A stretch of 64,000 nucleotides of DNA, from contig JABANN010000047.1 in the NCBI GenBank assembly GCA_013115125.1, positions 38,483 through 102,482 of the forward strand, read 5' to 3'. This stretch comes from Perkinsus olseni (Eukaryota > Perkinsozoa > Perkinsida). Shown here in pieces: positions 35,110-46,789 of this stretch. The translations under genes and the position numbers were made by a program. Below the pieces are notes generated by a model. The model saw only the letters and a program-made list of their open reading frames with translations. It did not search any database and was not told the DNA's origin. Position 1 is the stretch's first letter, and every line of letters starts with the position of its first letter.

Positions 35110-36380
35110 GCAGTTGAGGAGTTCAAAAGGATATTCTCATATCTTGCCATGAACAACGTACGAATACAATAACAATTAAAATTTCAATTTCAGTATACAG
35201 GAGAAAATTCCATAGCCAATTCGATACTCAACTCACTCATCCATTTTGTGACTAATTCAATAATCAATCGAAAAAATTACATAAAAATTAATTTATCATA
35301 TTACCATATGGTACTATTCTCAAAAATAAAAATTCTAAAATTTCTAATAAAATCTCCCAATCAACGGCTGAAGTACAGAATCCAAGGGAAAGGTACAAAA
35401 TCCGAGAAAACGCGTGCGACAGGCGGGCAAAGGCGACAGAAAAACCGGGCGAAGGCAGGAACGGGAAACCGGAAACCCCTCCCGAAACCCGACAGGGCAA
35501 CCAGAAACCCGAAGTGTTGCCCAGGTAATGCAGATCCCCGAAAACGCTTCCTTGGATTTTGGGAATTACCCTCAATCAACGAACTATCAATAAAAACGAC
35601 CTCAGGTAACAAACCATTCGTGAGAGAATCCCCGACTGTCAATACAAGCGTCCAGAGAGAAAAAGAAGAACGACAGGAGCACTTCGTTCTTGGGTGATAC
35701 TCAGAAAATCAACTGCGCATATTCAACGCGGACCACGAGAGCCTCCTGACCCTATTACCATCCTGGCACAGGAAGAATGGGTGGCACTGCCGGTGGGAAA
35801 TATTCTAATAAGGACGGTGAGCATGACGCTCTAGTGAAGAAAATAATAATAAAATCTGAAACAACGGTGCTTCTTAACCCGCCCAGGCAGCATGGAGGTC
35901 CTTGGTACCATCATTCGTGCAAGAGACAGGAAAAATACGGACGGGCGGCGCACGAGTAGTCACCGAAACGTATTACTACGGAATCACTCAGACTGATCGT
36001 AGTTATTAGTCAGCCCGCTCTAGGAAAACACTTTACTCCCGGGCCCGGAGTCCGGGCACCACGGCGAGTATCTTTAATACTCGTAATCGTCATGAATCAA
36101 CCTACGATTTCAATCCCTCTTACTGCGTGCGCAGACATTTTCGCGCTCGCCCTGATGATCGATTTGTTTCATCGGGTTCCATCGTCTCCGACCAACGGTC
36201 TTACACCATTACTGGACTACCTGTGCACTCAACAACCCATTCGCTTACATTAATTGTTATTTGTTGACGAAAAGTTGGTATTAATAAACACATGGGAGGT
36301 TCTCGAGGAGGCAACATCAAACACCGGCGTAATACCCTGAAACGTGACCGCAATTTCTGATGAAAAAACCGTATATCGTT
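35110..36380. other. intergenic between COX10 and the WD40 gene
   Basis: A very A+T-rich part (35.15-35.36 kb) borders a normal-composition part. An open frame at 35,248-35,697 (+) crosses this boundary but is lysine-rich without recognisable features, and I do not call it a gene. Confidence 0.4.
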
Positions 36381-36385
36381 TCAGC

Positions 36386-38829
36386 TCGTGGTGGCGGTAC
36401 TCACGGCCGAGACCGAGGGCCCTTGAGAGGCCCTGTTCGAGGGAAAGGAAGCCGTGGCCCGGTCAAAGAAGATCGTAATATTCCGAGAAGTGCATGGGTC
36501 AACCTAAGATACCTTTGATTCAGGGCCACCACCGCTGTGTGATGAGGATGTTTCTACTATGGCCTGTCGGGCTTTCATGACGGGAGACTGTCCAAGAGGA
36601 GGAGATTGCAGGTAGTATGACAAGATATGCGTGAGGTTAACCTTTTTTGTGAATGCCATGGATGGAGGTTGAGGCGTATCTTCAGGTATCTTCACTACGT
36701 GAAGAGGTTGCACGAAGTTGTTGACGCACATTCTGATGGAAAATGCATCAATGATGTTATCCTTATTGGCGATACACTGTTCACCGGTAGTATCTTAGGT
36801 CGACCCTAGGATAACACAGATCGCATGATTCAGGTGGTTCTGACGGTAAATTACGCACATGGAAGGCCGTCCCAACCCCTGCTGGTACGATCATTTCGTG
36901 GCGCAGTGAAAAATCTCCGTCATTTCAGGTCACATTGAGCTCACTCCCGACCTTATAGTGGACACGGACGGGCAGCCGGTGATGTCCGTCCATTTCGAAC
37001 CGACTCGGGACGAGGCAGGCAACATGACGGGAGGAGGCGTTATGTTCTGCGGCTTGGCAGACGGTAGAGTTCGAGTGTAATAAACCTGCTGGGGTGACGC
37101 GTGAAGGGATGTGGTGCCTTCTTCAGCTTCGACAAGACAACAGGTGCCGAGTTTGATTTGCTAGGGCATGCGAAGGCAGTACATAGTCTTGGCGTCTTGC
37201 AAGGGGTAGTAGTGGCTGAGGGGTGATGCGGTGGAAATGTGGTATAGATACTGGTAACGTCATCATGGGATGGCACAGTACGGCTGTGGACCCCTAAGGA
37301 AGGGACTTATCAAAATACTCATACCATCGAGATCGGGTACCCTGTGAAGTGCATGACGGTAGTAGCGGGAGAGTGCTCTCATCTCTTGCGAGCTTCAAGC
37401 CCCGAATAACAGTAGGGGGGCCAGTTTTTCATCATCACCGTTATGCGAGGCGCGCACGTCTCTTAGATGCCTTTCAGCGCTCACCTTAAAGGTGAAAATT
37501 TCTAAAGGGTAAAAATTTCTAAAGCTGACCACTAACTTTTAAATAGTTAGTCTATACATCAAAAAAATCCACACTTCAAAATGTATGTACCACCCAACTT
37601 TTATCAAATCCAAATGATGCTTCTTGTGAACCAGAAAGTCTTAGTTTTTCGAATTTGCCCAAGAAATGGAAGGCACGCTCCTTAATTTTTACAGACGAGT
37701 ATCTATTATTTTTATTAATTATGAATACCAAAATTTGCGTTCATCGCGTTTTGTGCTTCGAAGGGACCCGTTTTCTAGGCGTTTCTGATGGTGTCCAATC
37801 TGAAAACGAAAACTGTCTTTGTTGTGTCCAAACTCGGTCCCTACTTTTTTATGATATCCTCGTGTTCTCGTCGCTTTTGGGAGAGTCGCCAGGGGGTAAC
37901 CATGCCAAGTACGCTTTCAAGCCTGGATGGTGGAAATTTTCGCACTTATGGCGGGCCACTCTGTGGCGATAGTGAAAGTCCTTTTGAGTAGAGTCCATTT
38001 TGATCGGTATATCCAGGTATACTCGCGTCTGCCTTGATGGGCACAAAAGCTAACTGCCTGTCTTCACTGACTCCCACCCGTACCACTAGGACGTCTTTAT
38101 TTTATAGTAATTATCAGATTGCCGAGCAAACGATGTGGATCGGCGGAGTATGCGGCATTACCGGTATTAGTATTATGGACCTCACCATACAGGGACGGAT
38201 AGATACCCAAAGTCCTGTTATGAAGATGCTCATGTAATAACGTCGGGGCGCGTATCTAAGGTTGATCCTTGCAGTTCACAGATGAGGTTCTACTGGTTAG
38301 ATACGAAAATCACGTCGTGGCCATAACATTGGACGGCAAGTTGTTCGTGTTTGATCCCAAGTAGTAGTCGAAGCACTAATTTCGTGGCGCGCGACATTTT
38401 CCCTCCCTTCCCCAGCGGTAACGAGACGGCCAGCATGGACTGTGCCCTGAACTACGTTCATAACGGAGACAAGTTGCGCAAGCCCTGCTGCAATTCCTGT
38501 CTGGATGGGGTGGTCATCAACGGCAAGGCGGCACGTAAGTCGGTCGAATGAGGCCGGGCGTCGAGGGGTCTTCTCAGTTCTGGTGGGCCAAATGAATGGA
38601 AGCGTTCGGGCGTACACTCTGCCGACGTTGAAGCCGTTGGTGTGGTGGCAAACGGCTATGCAGAGGAAGAACGCAGACGTTCGGATTGTGAAATCACTTG
38701 GTGAGGAGGTCGCGGGTTTCGATCCCGGCATGTTGCATTTTTTCTCTTGTTTTAGTTAACACGAATCTCTTCGTGACTGGCTGTGCAGATGGAAGCTTGT
38801 CGTTATGGCAGTGGCAGAATATGGGATGA
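36386..38829 (+). CDS. WD40-repeat protein, many tiny introns (5' end and middle uncertain)
   Basis: A beta-propeller scaffold protein. Exons: about 36,68x-36,786 (CINDVILIGDTLFTG), 36,834-36,884 (GSDGKLRTWKAV), 36,929-37,076 (MFCGLADGRVRV), 37,127-37,205 (FDLLGHAKAVHSLGVLQG), 37,248-about 37,400 (ILVTSSWDGTVRLW), 38,118-38,234 (MWIGGVCGITGISIMD), 38,275-38,360 (LDGKLFVFDP), 38,416-38,534, 38,578-38,700 (GQMNGSVRAYTLP) and 38,756-38,829 (LFVTGCADGSLSLW, TGA). Introns are 41-55 nt and nearly all in phase. A Gly/Arg-rich open segment at 36,386-36,490 (RGGGTHGRDRGP) may be the N-terminus. Between about 37,410 and 38,110 no exon can be tied in, and an A+T-rich insert is likely. The join at 38,234/38,275 is one base off canonical. 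Confidence 0.75.
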
Positions 38830-38929
38830 ATCGTCCCTCCCCTGGCCCCCCTCCTCAAAAACGTTGAATGCTGATGTCCGACTGTCTGCTGATTGCAATA
38901 TTATTAATAATAACAACTCGCCATTCACG

Positions 38930-39661
38930 ATGGTGAAGCCTGAAGCTAGTTTCGAGTTTACTAGTGGGGTACTCCAAAGACTGCCACATGGCTTCGTAAC
39001 AAGAAGGGTGCGGCCCGGCCGCGACCAAGAAGAAGAAGAAGAAGTCTTCGGGCTGGACCCTCTAGATGAGTTCAAACCTCCTTTGTTGCGACTCGTGTTT
39101 GAGAGCAACACCCTCGAACTAATTCACACACCCGTGGTCCCGGACCCCGATGCTCAGGGGCCCGGCAGCGCCGAGCCGGCACACCACAACTATGAAGGAG
39201 CCACCGGTACACTGTGCCGTACAAGCGGCCGAGGTCTTTCGGGAAGGGAAGGCTATAGACATGATCCGTTGGACTACCTAACTCTGTCAAGTTTATTCCG
39301 CTGACCCTATCGAGGCGCCAAACATAGAGGGGGGCAGAGGGAGCAGATGGTCCTTCTAAGTCAAGCTTGGGAGCAAGCATTGGGGGGTCAAGCATGGACC
39401 CCCCTCCGGCCTGAGCTGAATACAGGCGGGCGAAGATCCGTTTTGACGAACTTCCGCAGTTTATATTCACAGCCAAGGCCGACTTACGTTCTACGAACTC
39501 GGGCATTCATTCACCTGCGTCAATTCTTGCGACGTTTATGAACAATTTCTGTCTCGTCGAGTTCCGGACTAGGGCTCGGAACCTTTGCTGGCCTGGGCAT
39601 GTTCCTGCTCATTGTGGGGGTTGCCATTAATTCGCACTTTGGCGCCCATCGGAGGCTCTGA
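38930..39661 (+). CDS. possible membrane protein exons, unassigned
   Basis: An ATG-started open segment (38,930-39,304) has an acidic run (EEEEEVFG) and FVTRRVRPGRDQ, LRLVFESNTLELIHTPV. A separate 38-codon frame at 39,548-39,661 reads as a transmembrane helix (LGTFAGLGMFLLIVGVAI) with a short basic tail and a stop. If joined by introns they would make a type I membrane protein like the surface proteins further right, but the joins are not established. Confidence 0.3.
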
Positions 39662-40206
39662 TGGTATGGGAGCTACGCTCAAGCTAGTGGCGAATGACGA
39701 TGGGACAGCAGATGTGCAAAATCCGGGTGTTTCTAGAGAGTCGGTCTTGATCACCTTGGACAGTTCTGTCATCCACAGGAAGGATGGTTGGTATACCCAG
39801 TCCTTAGAATAATAGTAGATTTGGAAGCAGGGCTTCAGGGGCCTCTCACGAACACTCGAAAACACGACAGCGCGAGGAGTTCAACGGACGAATGGATGGG
39901 AGTACTTCAAGAACGGTTGTAGTCGTCCGAGTAGCATAAAATGAGTATGAATCCCAGGTGGCGGGAATTCATGCAAACTGCCAGCAGAGAGACGGCCGAG
40001 TGGAAGTAGAGGTCTGCGCGCTCACTCCGGGCCCTCGGCCGCCGTCTCCTCCCGGCGACTCCACGTGTTCCCTTATTGAAAGCGAAAATACCCGAAAATC
40101 CAGATGAGGCAGATCCTCAGTCGGGACTACTTATTGAGTGAACTAAAGAGGAAGAGCTAGCGGTATATCTGATATCCATCAGACCAGAGTTGATCAGTGT
40201 GGCAAC

Positions 40207-40230
40207 TCAGCAGCAGCAGCAGCAGCAGCA
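40207..40230. repeat. (AGC)n microsatellite
   Basis: About eight CAG/AGC units lie just upstream of the chosen start of the secreted-protein gene. Confidence 0.85.
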
Positions 40231-40334
40231 CGCGTGGAGTTTCTGAACTGAATGCGAACCGGTATGCCCTTCCTCGCCCTTCATGCAACTTCTCTCCCTC
40301 GGCCATTCCTCAGCCTTACCAGTATCCCTCTACT

Positions 40335-41501
40335 ATGCCCACCACCGGCAACGGCCTTATTCCTGCGTTAGGACTCCTTCTCCAAGTTCGCCTGGGAGGG
40401 GCCGTCCGCCCTGCTATCGAGCCCGGCTGCTATGAAGGTCGAGTGGACCCCTCTCGTCCCATTGGCGGCAATCTTTATGGTATCGCCATGAACGTCAGCT
40501 GGGGTGCCTCTGAGGGACGCAAGCCTGTAACCAGTATGCAGTTCCGTGTTGAAAAGACGCAGCCCACGTTCGAGGTCGTTGACGTGGGGCGCATTGAGTG
40601 GGCTGCCACTGCCTGCCTGTCGTGTAAACAGCTTGAGTTAGGCCCTGGTGAGATATCCGAGGTTCAACAATGCTACCGACCGATTCGTTGGAGCAGGGAA
40701 GCAGCCCAAGCCCTTCACCGTCTGTATGATGTGCTCACCGTGAACTTAACGCCGGAGACTTTCTCTTGGCCGATTAGACTGTCCTCGGTCCCCAGCGGTC
40801 AATGGTACATCTCCCTCGATCAATTTACGGGGTTCCCGGGCCATTCTGTCCTAAGACTCGCTGTACTGATGGAAAAGAAATACGGGATTCCCCGGGTGTT
40901 GCCGCCTCCTGATCGACCAAAAATAGGGGTCGCTGCTAGCCCGACCATCAGCACTCCCGTTGGTGATCCGAGTCCTACTAGTCTCGCGAGAGCCGGCGAA
41001 CTGCCGCTCGGATGCTTCCTCAACTTGAACGTCGTGGGAAGGCTTACACGCGTCTACTTGACACTTCGATCGGATACGTTGGGATCACCTATCCTGGGTA
41101 ATTTGACCATTTCTGCGAGACCCTCGAGCGATGCCGCCAAAGATACCACTCAGGCAAACGTTATGGCCATACGGGACATGCCCCTTCACCGGACCCCTGG
41201 TTATAACAATTACGTCTTCGCTGGTTATGGCAACTCTACAGTACAGGCTGAGATGGATAGTGTAATTTCCGCGTTTGGCCGTAGTGTTGGAATCGATAAC
41301 CTCACCCTGGCGTCTGTGGTACTGAAGAGGCCGAGGCGCAGGGGCCAGCTATTAGAACTGCAGCTCGGCCGGGAGGGGGCGAACTCCTCGAGAGTTATCC
41401 TGGACCACGTCTACCCCATCGGATACAACCCGAGGGAAGTGATGCCTTCGTGTTGTGGTAGGGGAAGTCGATCCCCTCACGACGGTCACTCCACCAATTG
41501 A
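40335..41501 (+). CDS. secreted protein of unknown family
   Basis: An uninterrupted 388-codon exon. I take the ATG at 40,335 because it is followed by a typical signal peptide (GLIPALGLLLQVRLGGAV). The frame also opens 46 codons earlier, across an AGC repeat that would encode poly-Ser. The mature protein has scattered cysteines (EPGCYEG, ACLSCKQ, QQCYRP, LGCFLN, SCCGRG), several N-glycosylation sequons (NVSW, NLTP, NLTI, NSTV) and no membrane anchor. No domain is recognised. Codon use and length make it a good gene. It belongs with the other presumed surface or secreted proteins on the plus strand to the right. Confidence 0.75.
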   Translation: MPTTGNGLIPALGLLLQVRLGGAVRPAIEPGCYEGRVDPSRPIGGNLYGIAMNVSWGASEGRKPVTSMQFRVEKTQPTFEVVDVGRIEWAATACLSCKQLELGPGEISEVQQCYRPIRWSREAAQALHRLYDVLTVNLTPETFSWPIRLSSVPSGQWYISLDQFTGFPGHSVLRLAVLMEKKYGIPRVLPPPDRPKIGVAASPTISTPVGDPSPTSLARAGELPLGCFLNLNVVGRLTRVYLTLRSDTLGSPILGNLTISARPSSDAAKDTTQANVMAIRDMPLHRTPGYNNYVFAGYGNSTVQAEMDSVISAFGRSVGIDNLTLASVVLKRPRRRGQLLELQLGREGANSSRVILDHVYPIGYNPREVMPSCCGRGSRSPHDGHSTN

Positions 41502-42380
41502 TGGCTCGTCAGTGATGGACGCTTGCTTGTCGAAGATTTTTTTGAGTTTAATTTTTATAGATGTCCTCGATGCACAACTCTATCAGCGTCGCTGTCAATG
41601 TTGAGTTGACCAGTTGCAGTACGTTGGGCAGCGAGAGGAGATCATTCTAGTGACGAGGTTCACTCATCTCCAACCACAGCGTTTGGACCCTAGTCTCTCC
41701 GACTGCTGTTCGTACTCACATCTTGAGAGGGAGCCGGTCAGTACGACGATCCCGATCATCGCCGCAGAACAGTTTCAAAATCCTGGTGGTATGGTCTTAT
41801 AGCGAATAGCAAGGTCGCTATTTCCTCACGGATGTTATCCAGCCCGTTGCCTGATGCTGTCCGATATTCACGCCATCGGGACCACCCAGAAGCGTAACGA
41901 GCGAAGCCCACTGGGTGCATAGGGCAGCTCTCGGGCACCCCCCTTCGCCCAGTCGAAGTGTGAGCAGATATTCTCAAATGCTCAGGCAACTTTCCCAACG
42001 AGAAAAATAAGTGCCGACCTGCCGTGTAGAGTTCCACCAAGATTAATGACGAATAGCCTTCCGCTCGAGGAGACATCATCACTCTCGCTTCTTACAAGGC
42101 TCATTGAGTTCTGCGTTCGGCTGACCTAGTATTATTAATGTTGAGTAGCGACGCGCAGTACCACACCTTTCCATCATCCTAATACCTCTCAATGAGGATA
42201 GGCCAGGTGTCATTTGCAAGTGCGGCTACCCGAACTGTCGTATACCCCCCTCATGACTAGGTAACTCGATACAAGCGTGAGTGGTAGTAAATAGTCACTG
42301 ACAGTTCAGTGAGCACTAAAGCAACGGAACCGAGTCTGCTATCATCGCGCACAGCAAAGATTCCGATTTTCTAACGCCTC
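41502..42380. other. intergenic
   Basis: No exon is supported in this stretch. Confidence 0.35.
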
Positions 42381-42389
42381 GGGAAATAA

Positions 42390-43075
42390 CATATGGTACA
42401 CAAGAAGCTGCTCATCTCACAGCTCCGGCCATCCTTCTCGAACTCGAAAGAGCTTGCCAGAACGGCGAGGCCAGCGACAAGGAAACGACCTCGAGGGCTT
42501 ACAAGGTGGACGAGGAAGATAGCCACGAGAAAATTGTACAACATAATAATGCGCCTAGGCAGGAATTGGGCGAAGGGTTGAATGACGAGCCAAACGAGAA
42601 GGTCTCCGGAGGAGCAGACCTTGATCTGCTGACCGCGTTGATCGTCCTCAGGCTTCTTATCGACAACAAAAGTGCATCTAGGAAATACAGAAGGCGTCCT
42701 ATGGGAGAAGGAGGAACTCCAGCGATGCATCTACGAATTAGTAACTGAGAAATATCAGGTGAGCCCTTCTCATTGCTCGGGATCCGCCATCAATACTGCA
42801 GGTCCATGTGTGTGTCAGACTAATGACTTTGGACTGACCCGCACAAGGCAGACCGCCAGTGGCCACCATCAAATTCTCAAGCCCGATGGTGGACGATCCC
42901 CTCGCCCCTGCCCCTCTACCTAGTTATGTGGAATTCACAGAGCTGCTCCCGTTCTGTAATGGAGGGCTCTTCCGTCTGAAGCTTAGAGTCCCTTTAGAAC
43001 CCCAACTGTCAAACTGGAGGACGCCTCCCAAGATGCATCCGACGATAGTAAGCATATCAACGCCGGGCTCGATCT
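42390..43075 (+). CDS. unassigned multi-exon candidate
   Basis: Three open pieces look coding. The first is acidic (42,400-42,650, with LLELERACQNGEASDKE and GGADLDLLTALIVL). The second is short (about 42,690-42,757, LWEKEELQRCIYELV) and ends at a GTGAGC donor. The third covers 42,880-43,070 (PSYVEFTELLPFCNGGLF). Phases at the joins could not be reconciled, so the model is tentative and no function is proposed. Confidence 0.3.
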
Positions 43076-43094
43076 AACAATAACACCAGCATCA

Positions 43095-43424
43095 TCACCA
43101 CAGCCACTCAGAGGGAAGCCTCTGAACGTCTCGCAGCGAAGCATCGTCTAAGTACGCTGCATGCCGACACTGCAGAGAGCCGCAGACTGAGCACATCGGC
43201 AAGGGTCCGACTAAGCCTTGAGCGTTGGAATATAACCGCACACTAACTGAGACCACGATTAGTTTCGTGGGGAAAGCAGCGCCCTGATCTACTACCTCGA
43301 AATGGTGACCCTCGTAGTTGTTCTTATCCCACCTAACCCTCGCCACCTCCCCACGGCTCGGATGGGATATGACGATGCTACTGTTAGAGTCCGCAACAAA
43401 GACAAGACCTAAAACATCTCTCAA
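43095..43424 (-). CDS. possible beta-propeller exon, unassigned
   Basis: An open minus-strand piece with LVFVADSNSSIVIS and GEVARVRW resembles a blade of an NHL/six-bladed propeller. Upstream pieces (DDGEVWYVLSG at about 43.6 kb, NEELANIVQHR at about 43.55 kb) could be neighbouring exons. Splice joins are not settled. Confidence 0.3.
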   Translation of the reverse strand: MRDVLGLVFVADSNSSIVISHPSRGEVARVRWDKNNYEGHHFEVVDQGAAFPTKLIVVSVSVRLYSNAQGLVGPLPMCSVCGSLQCRHAAYLDDASLRDVQRLPSEWLW

Positions 43425-43997
43425 TGATCGCTCTCGCCGCCGCCGCCGACCGCCACCCTCTACTACCTGTTATAGAACACTCGGCCCGAGTTTTGCCGAG
43501 GACGCTCCTGTGCTGCACGATGTTGGCCAACTCCTCGTTTTCAGGTGTAGTCAAGACGACATTATCATCGCCCCGCTGAGCACATACCACACTTCACCAT
43601 CATCGTAGCAGTACGATGGTATTACATGTATGGTTGACAGCAAGAGCAGTCCAGTGGTGCAGTCCAAGATTTGAGCATTTTCGCCGAACCTGTGAGCACC
43701 ACTACTGACCGGAGCTCCATGCTACGGCTCTTACTTGAGCATGAGCATGATGGGCTTTCCTTTAGAATCCAGTACAGAACTGGAGTCCCCGTCTGCTCCA
43801 AGATTGGCTATGTTAGCCGTTAAATCCTGAGTGGGGATCGCTATCAGTACAGACTGACGACGAAACGGTCGATAGAGGTTGTGTCGAGCGGAAGAACGCT
43901 GACGATGATGATCACAACGGTGCAAGACTATCTGCTCCAGAGCTTGATGCGTGCAGAGTAGGAGAGCCCGATCACCAATATAAGGGCTCATCTTCCA

Positions 43998-44880
43998 GTG
44001 GTTCGAAACGGGAAGGGAGCCAAACAAGCGATGGTCTATCTGTTATGTAATTCTGTCATCCATTACAGGCCACAGACCAAAGCCCCCGCTAGTACCATTT
44101 TTTTAGTGGCGATCCATTTAGGATTTGACGACCACCCCATAACTTCGATGGCAGATCGGCTCTCGGGAGATCTGATACCAACTTTTCCACTACTCACACG
44201 TCGCCGTTCGGAGGTATATTACATTGAGCGCAACGCGCCGGGACCGGCTGTGCTGGGCAGTGGTTTTGGCGAAGATGCATTCTTTGAAGTAGTACATCCC
44301 ATAGTAATGGTGGTCCCAAGAAAAGAACTGATGAGGGCAAGCCTGATGGTTTTATCCACGAGAGTCTAGCAGTATGGGGAACCAGAAAATTCTCTTCGTT
44401 GTGGTGAATCGAGGGAACGATCTGGAGGTGTGGTTCGCGGCAGCAACAGCTACTGTTCTTTTCACGATAGAGGGACACTAGCTGCTGCTTCCGCCGCGAT
44501 CCAAGTCCTGCCACTATCCGAAGAATACGCCCTAGGCCAGAAAGAATGGCATACTTGCAGCTGGGCATTGCGCTTTAGCCTGGCAGGGATACCGTAGCCT
44601 GTGTGATGCCACCCTGGAGTACCCATGATGGGTAACCCATCCGTCGTTGAAATTGGATCCCTGACTTTTGAAACCAAACTGCTGCCATCGTTTGGCCGTC
44701 CACGACAAAGCTCTCCCCAAACGCAATAATGAGCTACCCGCTGAACGGCCAGCGAATGCGTCATCTCAGAATACGAGGTCGGCCAGTGGGATCGCCGTGT
44801 CCTTCTCGAGTGGTACATTGAGCGCAACGCTCCCCGCTACGCAGTACCTCCGATGTATATGCTCACTATAAGAGTAGTAT
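43998..44880 (+). repeat. open segment and a related second copy
   Basis: The phrase YIERNAP, with its DNA ATTGAGCGCAACGC, occurs at about 44,223 and again at about 44,808, each after a Ser/Glu/Val-rich lead. This points to a local duplication of a coding or formerly coding unit. Family unknown. Confidence 0.3.
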
Positions 44881-45025
44881 ACAGCTAGAGGCTCGAGATT
44901 GCCGCCGGACGGCAACAGAAAATGCGAAAACTTTAAGGCGCGCGCTCAGGCACGAAAATTGCGCTCGTCACACGATCGATCCTCTTCGTTGCGTTGCGAC
45001 GGTCGTTGCGTTGCCAGACGTCGAA

Positions 45026-45061
45026 AAGTTCAGTTTCATCATGATTCATGAAACTGAACTT
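45026..45061. repeat. hairpin upstream of the Thr-rich gene
   Basis: The arms AAGTTCAGTTTCAT and ATGAAACTGAACTT are perfect with an eight-base loop. Further inverted A+T-rich repeats follow to 45,180 (CTAATTTAGC/GCTAAATTAG). Confidence 0.8.
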
Positions 45062-45319
45062 TCATGATGAAACTTTCATCGTGAACTACACGCCGTGAAG
45101 CATTACTTGCTAATAGTCTAATAATTACTAATTATTAATTAGACTCTAATTTAGCGGTCTTGCTAAATTAGCAATGCTAATGAAGTTGCTATCTCCCAGT
45201 CGCTGGGAGTCCCAGTCTGGGACTCAGTGGGAGATGCTTCTGCAAATTGCTTGAATCGAGTTGCTTTTATGACGGATATCCTCTCAGGTTTATTGTACTA
45301 CTGTACGAATCGTCCACCA

Positions 45320-46327
45320 ATGGCCATCATCGCACTTTGGCTCGCCGTTCTCGACCTCCTCTTCGGGCTCGTGAACTCTGAAGCCTGGCCGATTTACATC
45401 GACGAGGCTGTACTGGAGAAGTGGCTCGACTTCACAGTGAACCCGCCCACGACTACAAGTACGACTCCGGTGCCTGTTGGATCCCTGCCTAGCGAGGAGC
45501 AGTTGCGAACTACGAACCAACCTACCGTTCGTATGTTCACCACAACAGCACCTTCGTCTAGCACGGTGACAACGACTCTGCCGAAGTCTACTGCTACAGC
45601 GGGGCTGTCGTTGGATGCGTTGGACTTGGAAAGCTTCAGCCTTGACAAAGTCCTCCGCTTCACGACGGGGCCCGCGGGCGCTGGGGAACTGCCGGGAGCC
45701 CAGGGTACTGACGAAGTTCATAGTGAATCAACGAAGGCGCTATTCAGCGCGGAACAGTTGAAGAACATGAACTTGGACAGGACTCTGGCTCCCTGGGACT
45801 CAGCCGGTACACCTCCGACTGAGATCAAAGAGCCACTCTCCGATGGAGTTGAGGAAAACGTTGCTCAAACGTAAGTTCTTAGCAACCATCCGAGGGCTAA
45901 CATCTTTTTCCGCGTTCAAGTTCTTTCTGAATTGCTCTTTCAGGAAACGATCAGTCGTCGACAGCGGCAGCCCATCAGCGGAGAACTCCAAGATTCTGGT
46001 CGCAGTTCTAGTTATTGCGGCTGGGGTACTTGCCATTGTATGCTTGCAACTGGCCGCTATGGTGGTCTGGTTCTGCCGATGGCATCAGACTACGAAAGCT
46101 ACGGTAAGAGTCGCTTAGATTCCAAGTCCTGACTGAAACTATTTCAGCCTGAAATTTTCAGGTCGACGGCGGAGCTCGGGCAGGTCAAGCGGGCAACACT
46201 CCGGCAGCGGAAGATGGGTAAGGATCGCTGAGGCTGCGTCATTCGACGCAGCTGCATAGTTTCCATATCACTTCGTGCTTCTTTTGTCAGGCCGGGTGAT
46301 GATGCTCAGCGGCTTGATATAGTATAG
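45320..46327 (+). CDS. Thr-rich single-pass membrane protein, four exons
   Basis: Exon 1 is 45,320-45,870, exon 2 45,944-46,103, exon 3 46,162-46,217 and exon 4 46,291-46,327 (TAG). Introns are 58-73 nt with GTAAG donors and CAG acceptors, and all phases agree, giving 267 residues. The ATG at 45,320 is chosen because a signal peptide follows (MAIIALWLAVLDLLFGLV). The ectodomain is Thr/Pro-rich (TTTSTTPVP, TTTAPSSSTVTTT) and probably O-glycosylated. A single transmembrane helix lies in exon 2 (ILVAVLVIAAGVLAIVCLQL), followed by a short cytoplasmic tail. An alternative acceptor at 46,147 would change exon 3. It is a likely surface mucin-type protein of unknown role. Confidence 0.75.
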
Positions 46328-46546
46328 TCGCTTAAGCAACTCTTGAGGCATGAGGTTTTTGAGGAATGCCCGTTCATGGATTATTTTTGATGTTGAATGA
46401 CATATACTTTACGAAGTTACGAGTCTACAAATCTAGTTAGCGGCGGACCGATTCGGAACAGGTTCACTGGCTGCGATTCAATTGCAGTGATTCTGATAGA
46501 ATCTCTTCTCACCTGTCCCGATGATAGTAGGACCTCACATACAAAT

Positions 46547-46591
46547 GAGGTCGATACTATCATCGGAAATTCCGATGATAGTATCGACCTC
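46547..46591. repeat. perfect hairpin, 21-bp arms
   Basis: The arms match perfectly (GAGGTCGATACTATCATCGG plus one base) around the three-base loop AAT. It lies about 60 bp upstream of the truncated GH18-like copy. Confidence 0.95.
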
Positions 46592-46649
46592 ACTTCGGTT
46601 CGGAATGTGGTCGATCATTTCTCCACTATGGAGTGCATTCAATGCACAG

Positions 46650-46787
46650 CGACGCTGTTACCCTCTTCGTGCTGGTCCCCTCCAATATTGGAAGGACGGT
46701 TTCCTTCAGTAGTCAAGAGTGGGTACCACCGGTCGAAGATATCTGCGATATGTTCTCTCGGGGAGTCAGCAAGTTCTACCTAGAGGT
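46650..46787 (+). pseudogene. truncated copy of the GH18-like gene
   Basis: The DNA and frame match 48,165-48,300 of the intact gene (VSFSSQEWVPPVEDICDMF against VSFSSQEWVLPVDDICNMF; RGVSKFYLE against RGVNKFYLE). Similarity stops right after TACCTAGAGG, and unrelated sequence follows. It retains part of the leader but no later exons. Confidence 0.8.
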
Positions 46788-46789
46788 CT

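Noticed and set aside
35248-35697. 149-codon lysine-rich open frame on the plus strand
   Set aside because: It spans a sharp A+T-rich/normal boundary, has no recognisable feature, and its rival frames are equally open.
38701-38735. tRNA T-arm-like sequence (GCGGGTTTCGATCCCGGC)
   Set aside because: No acceptor stem, D-arm or anticodon arm can be built around it. It is the 5' part of a short intron in the WD40 gene.
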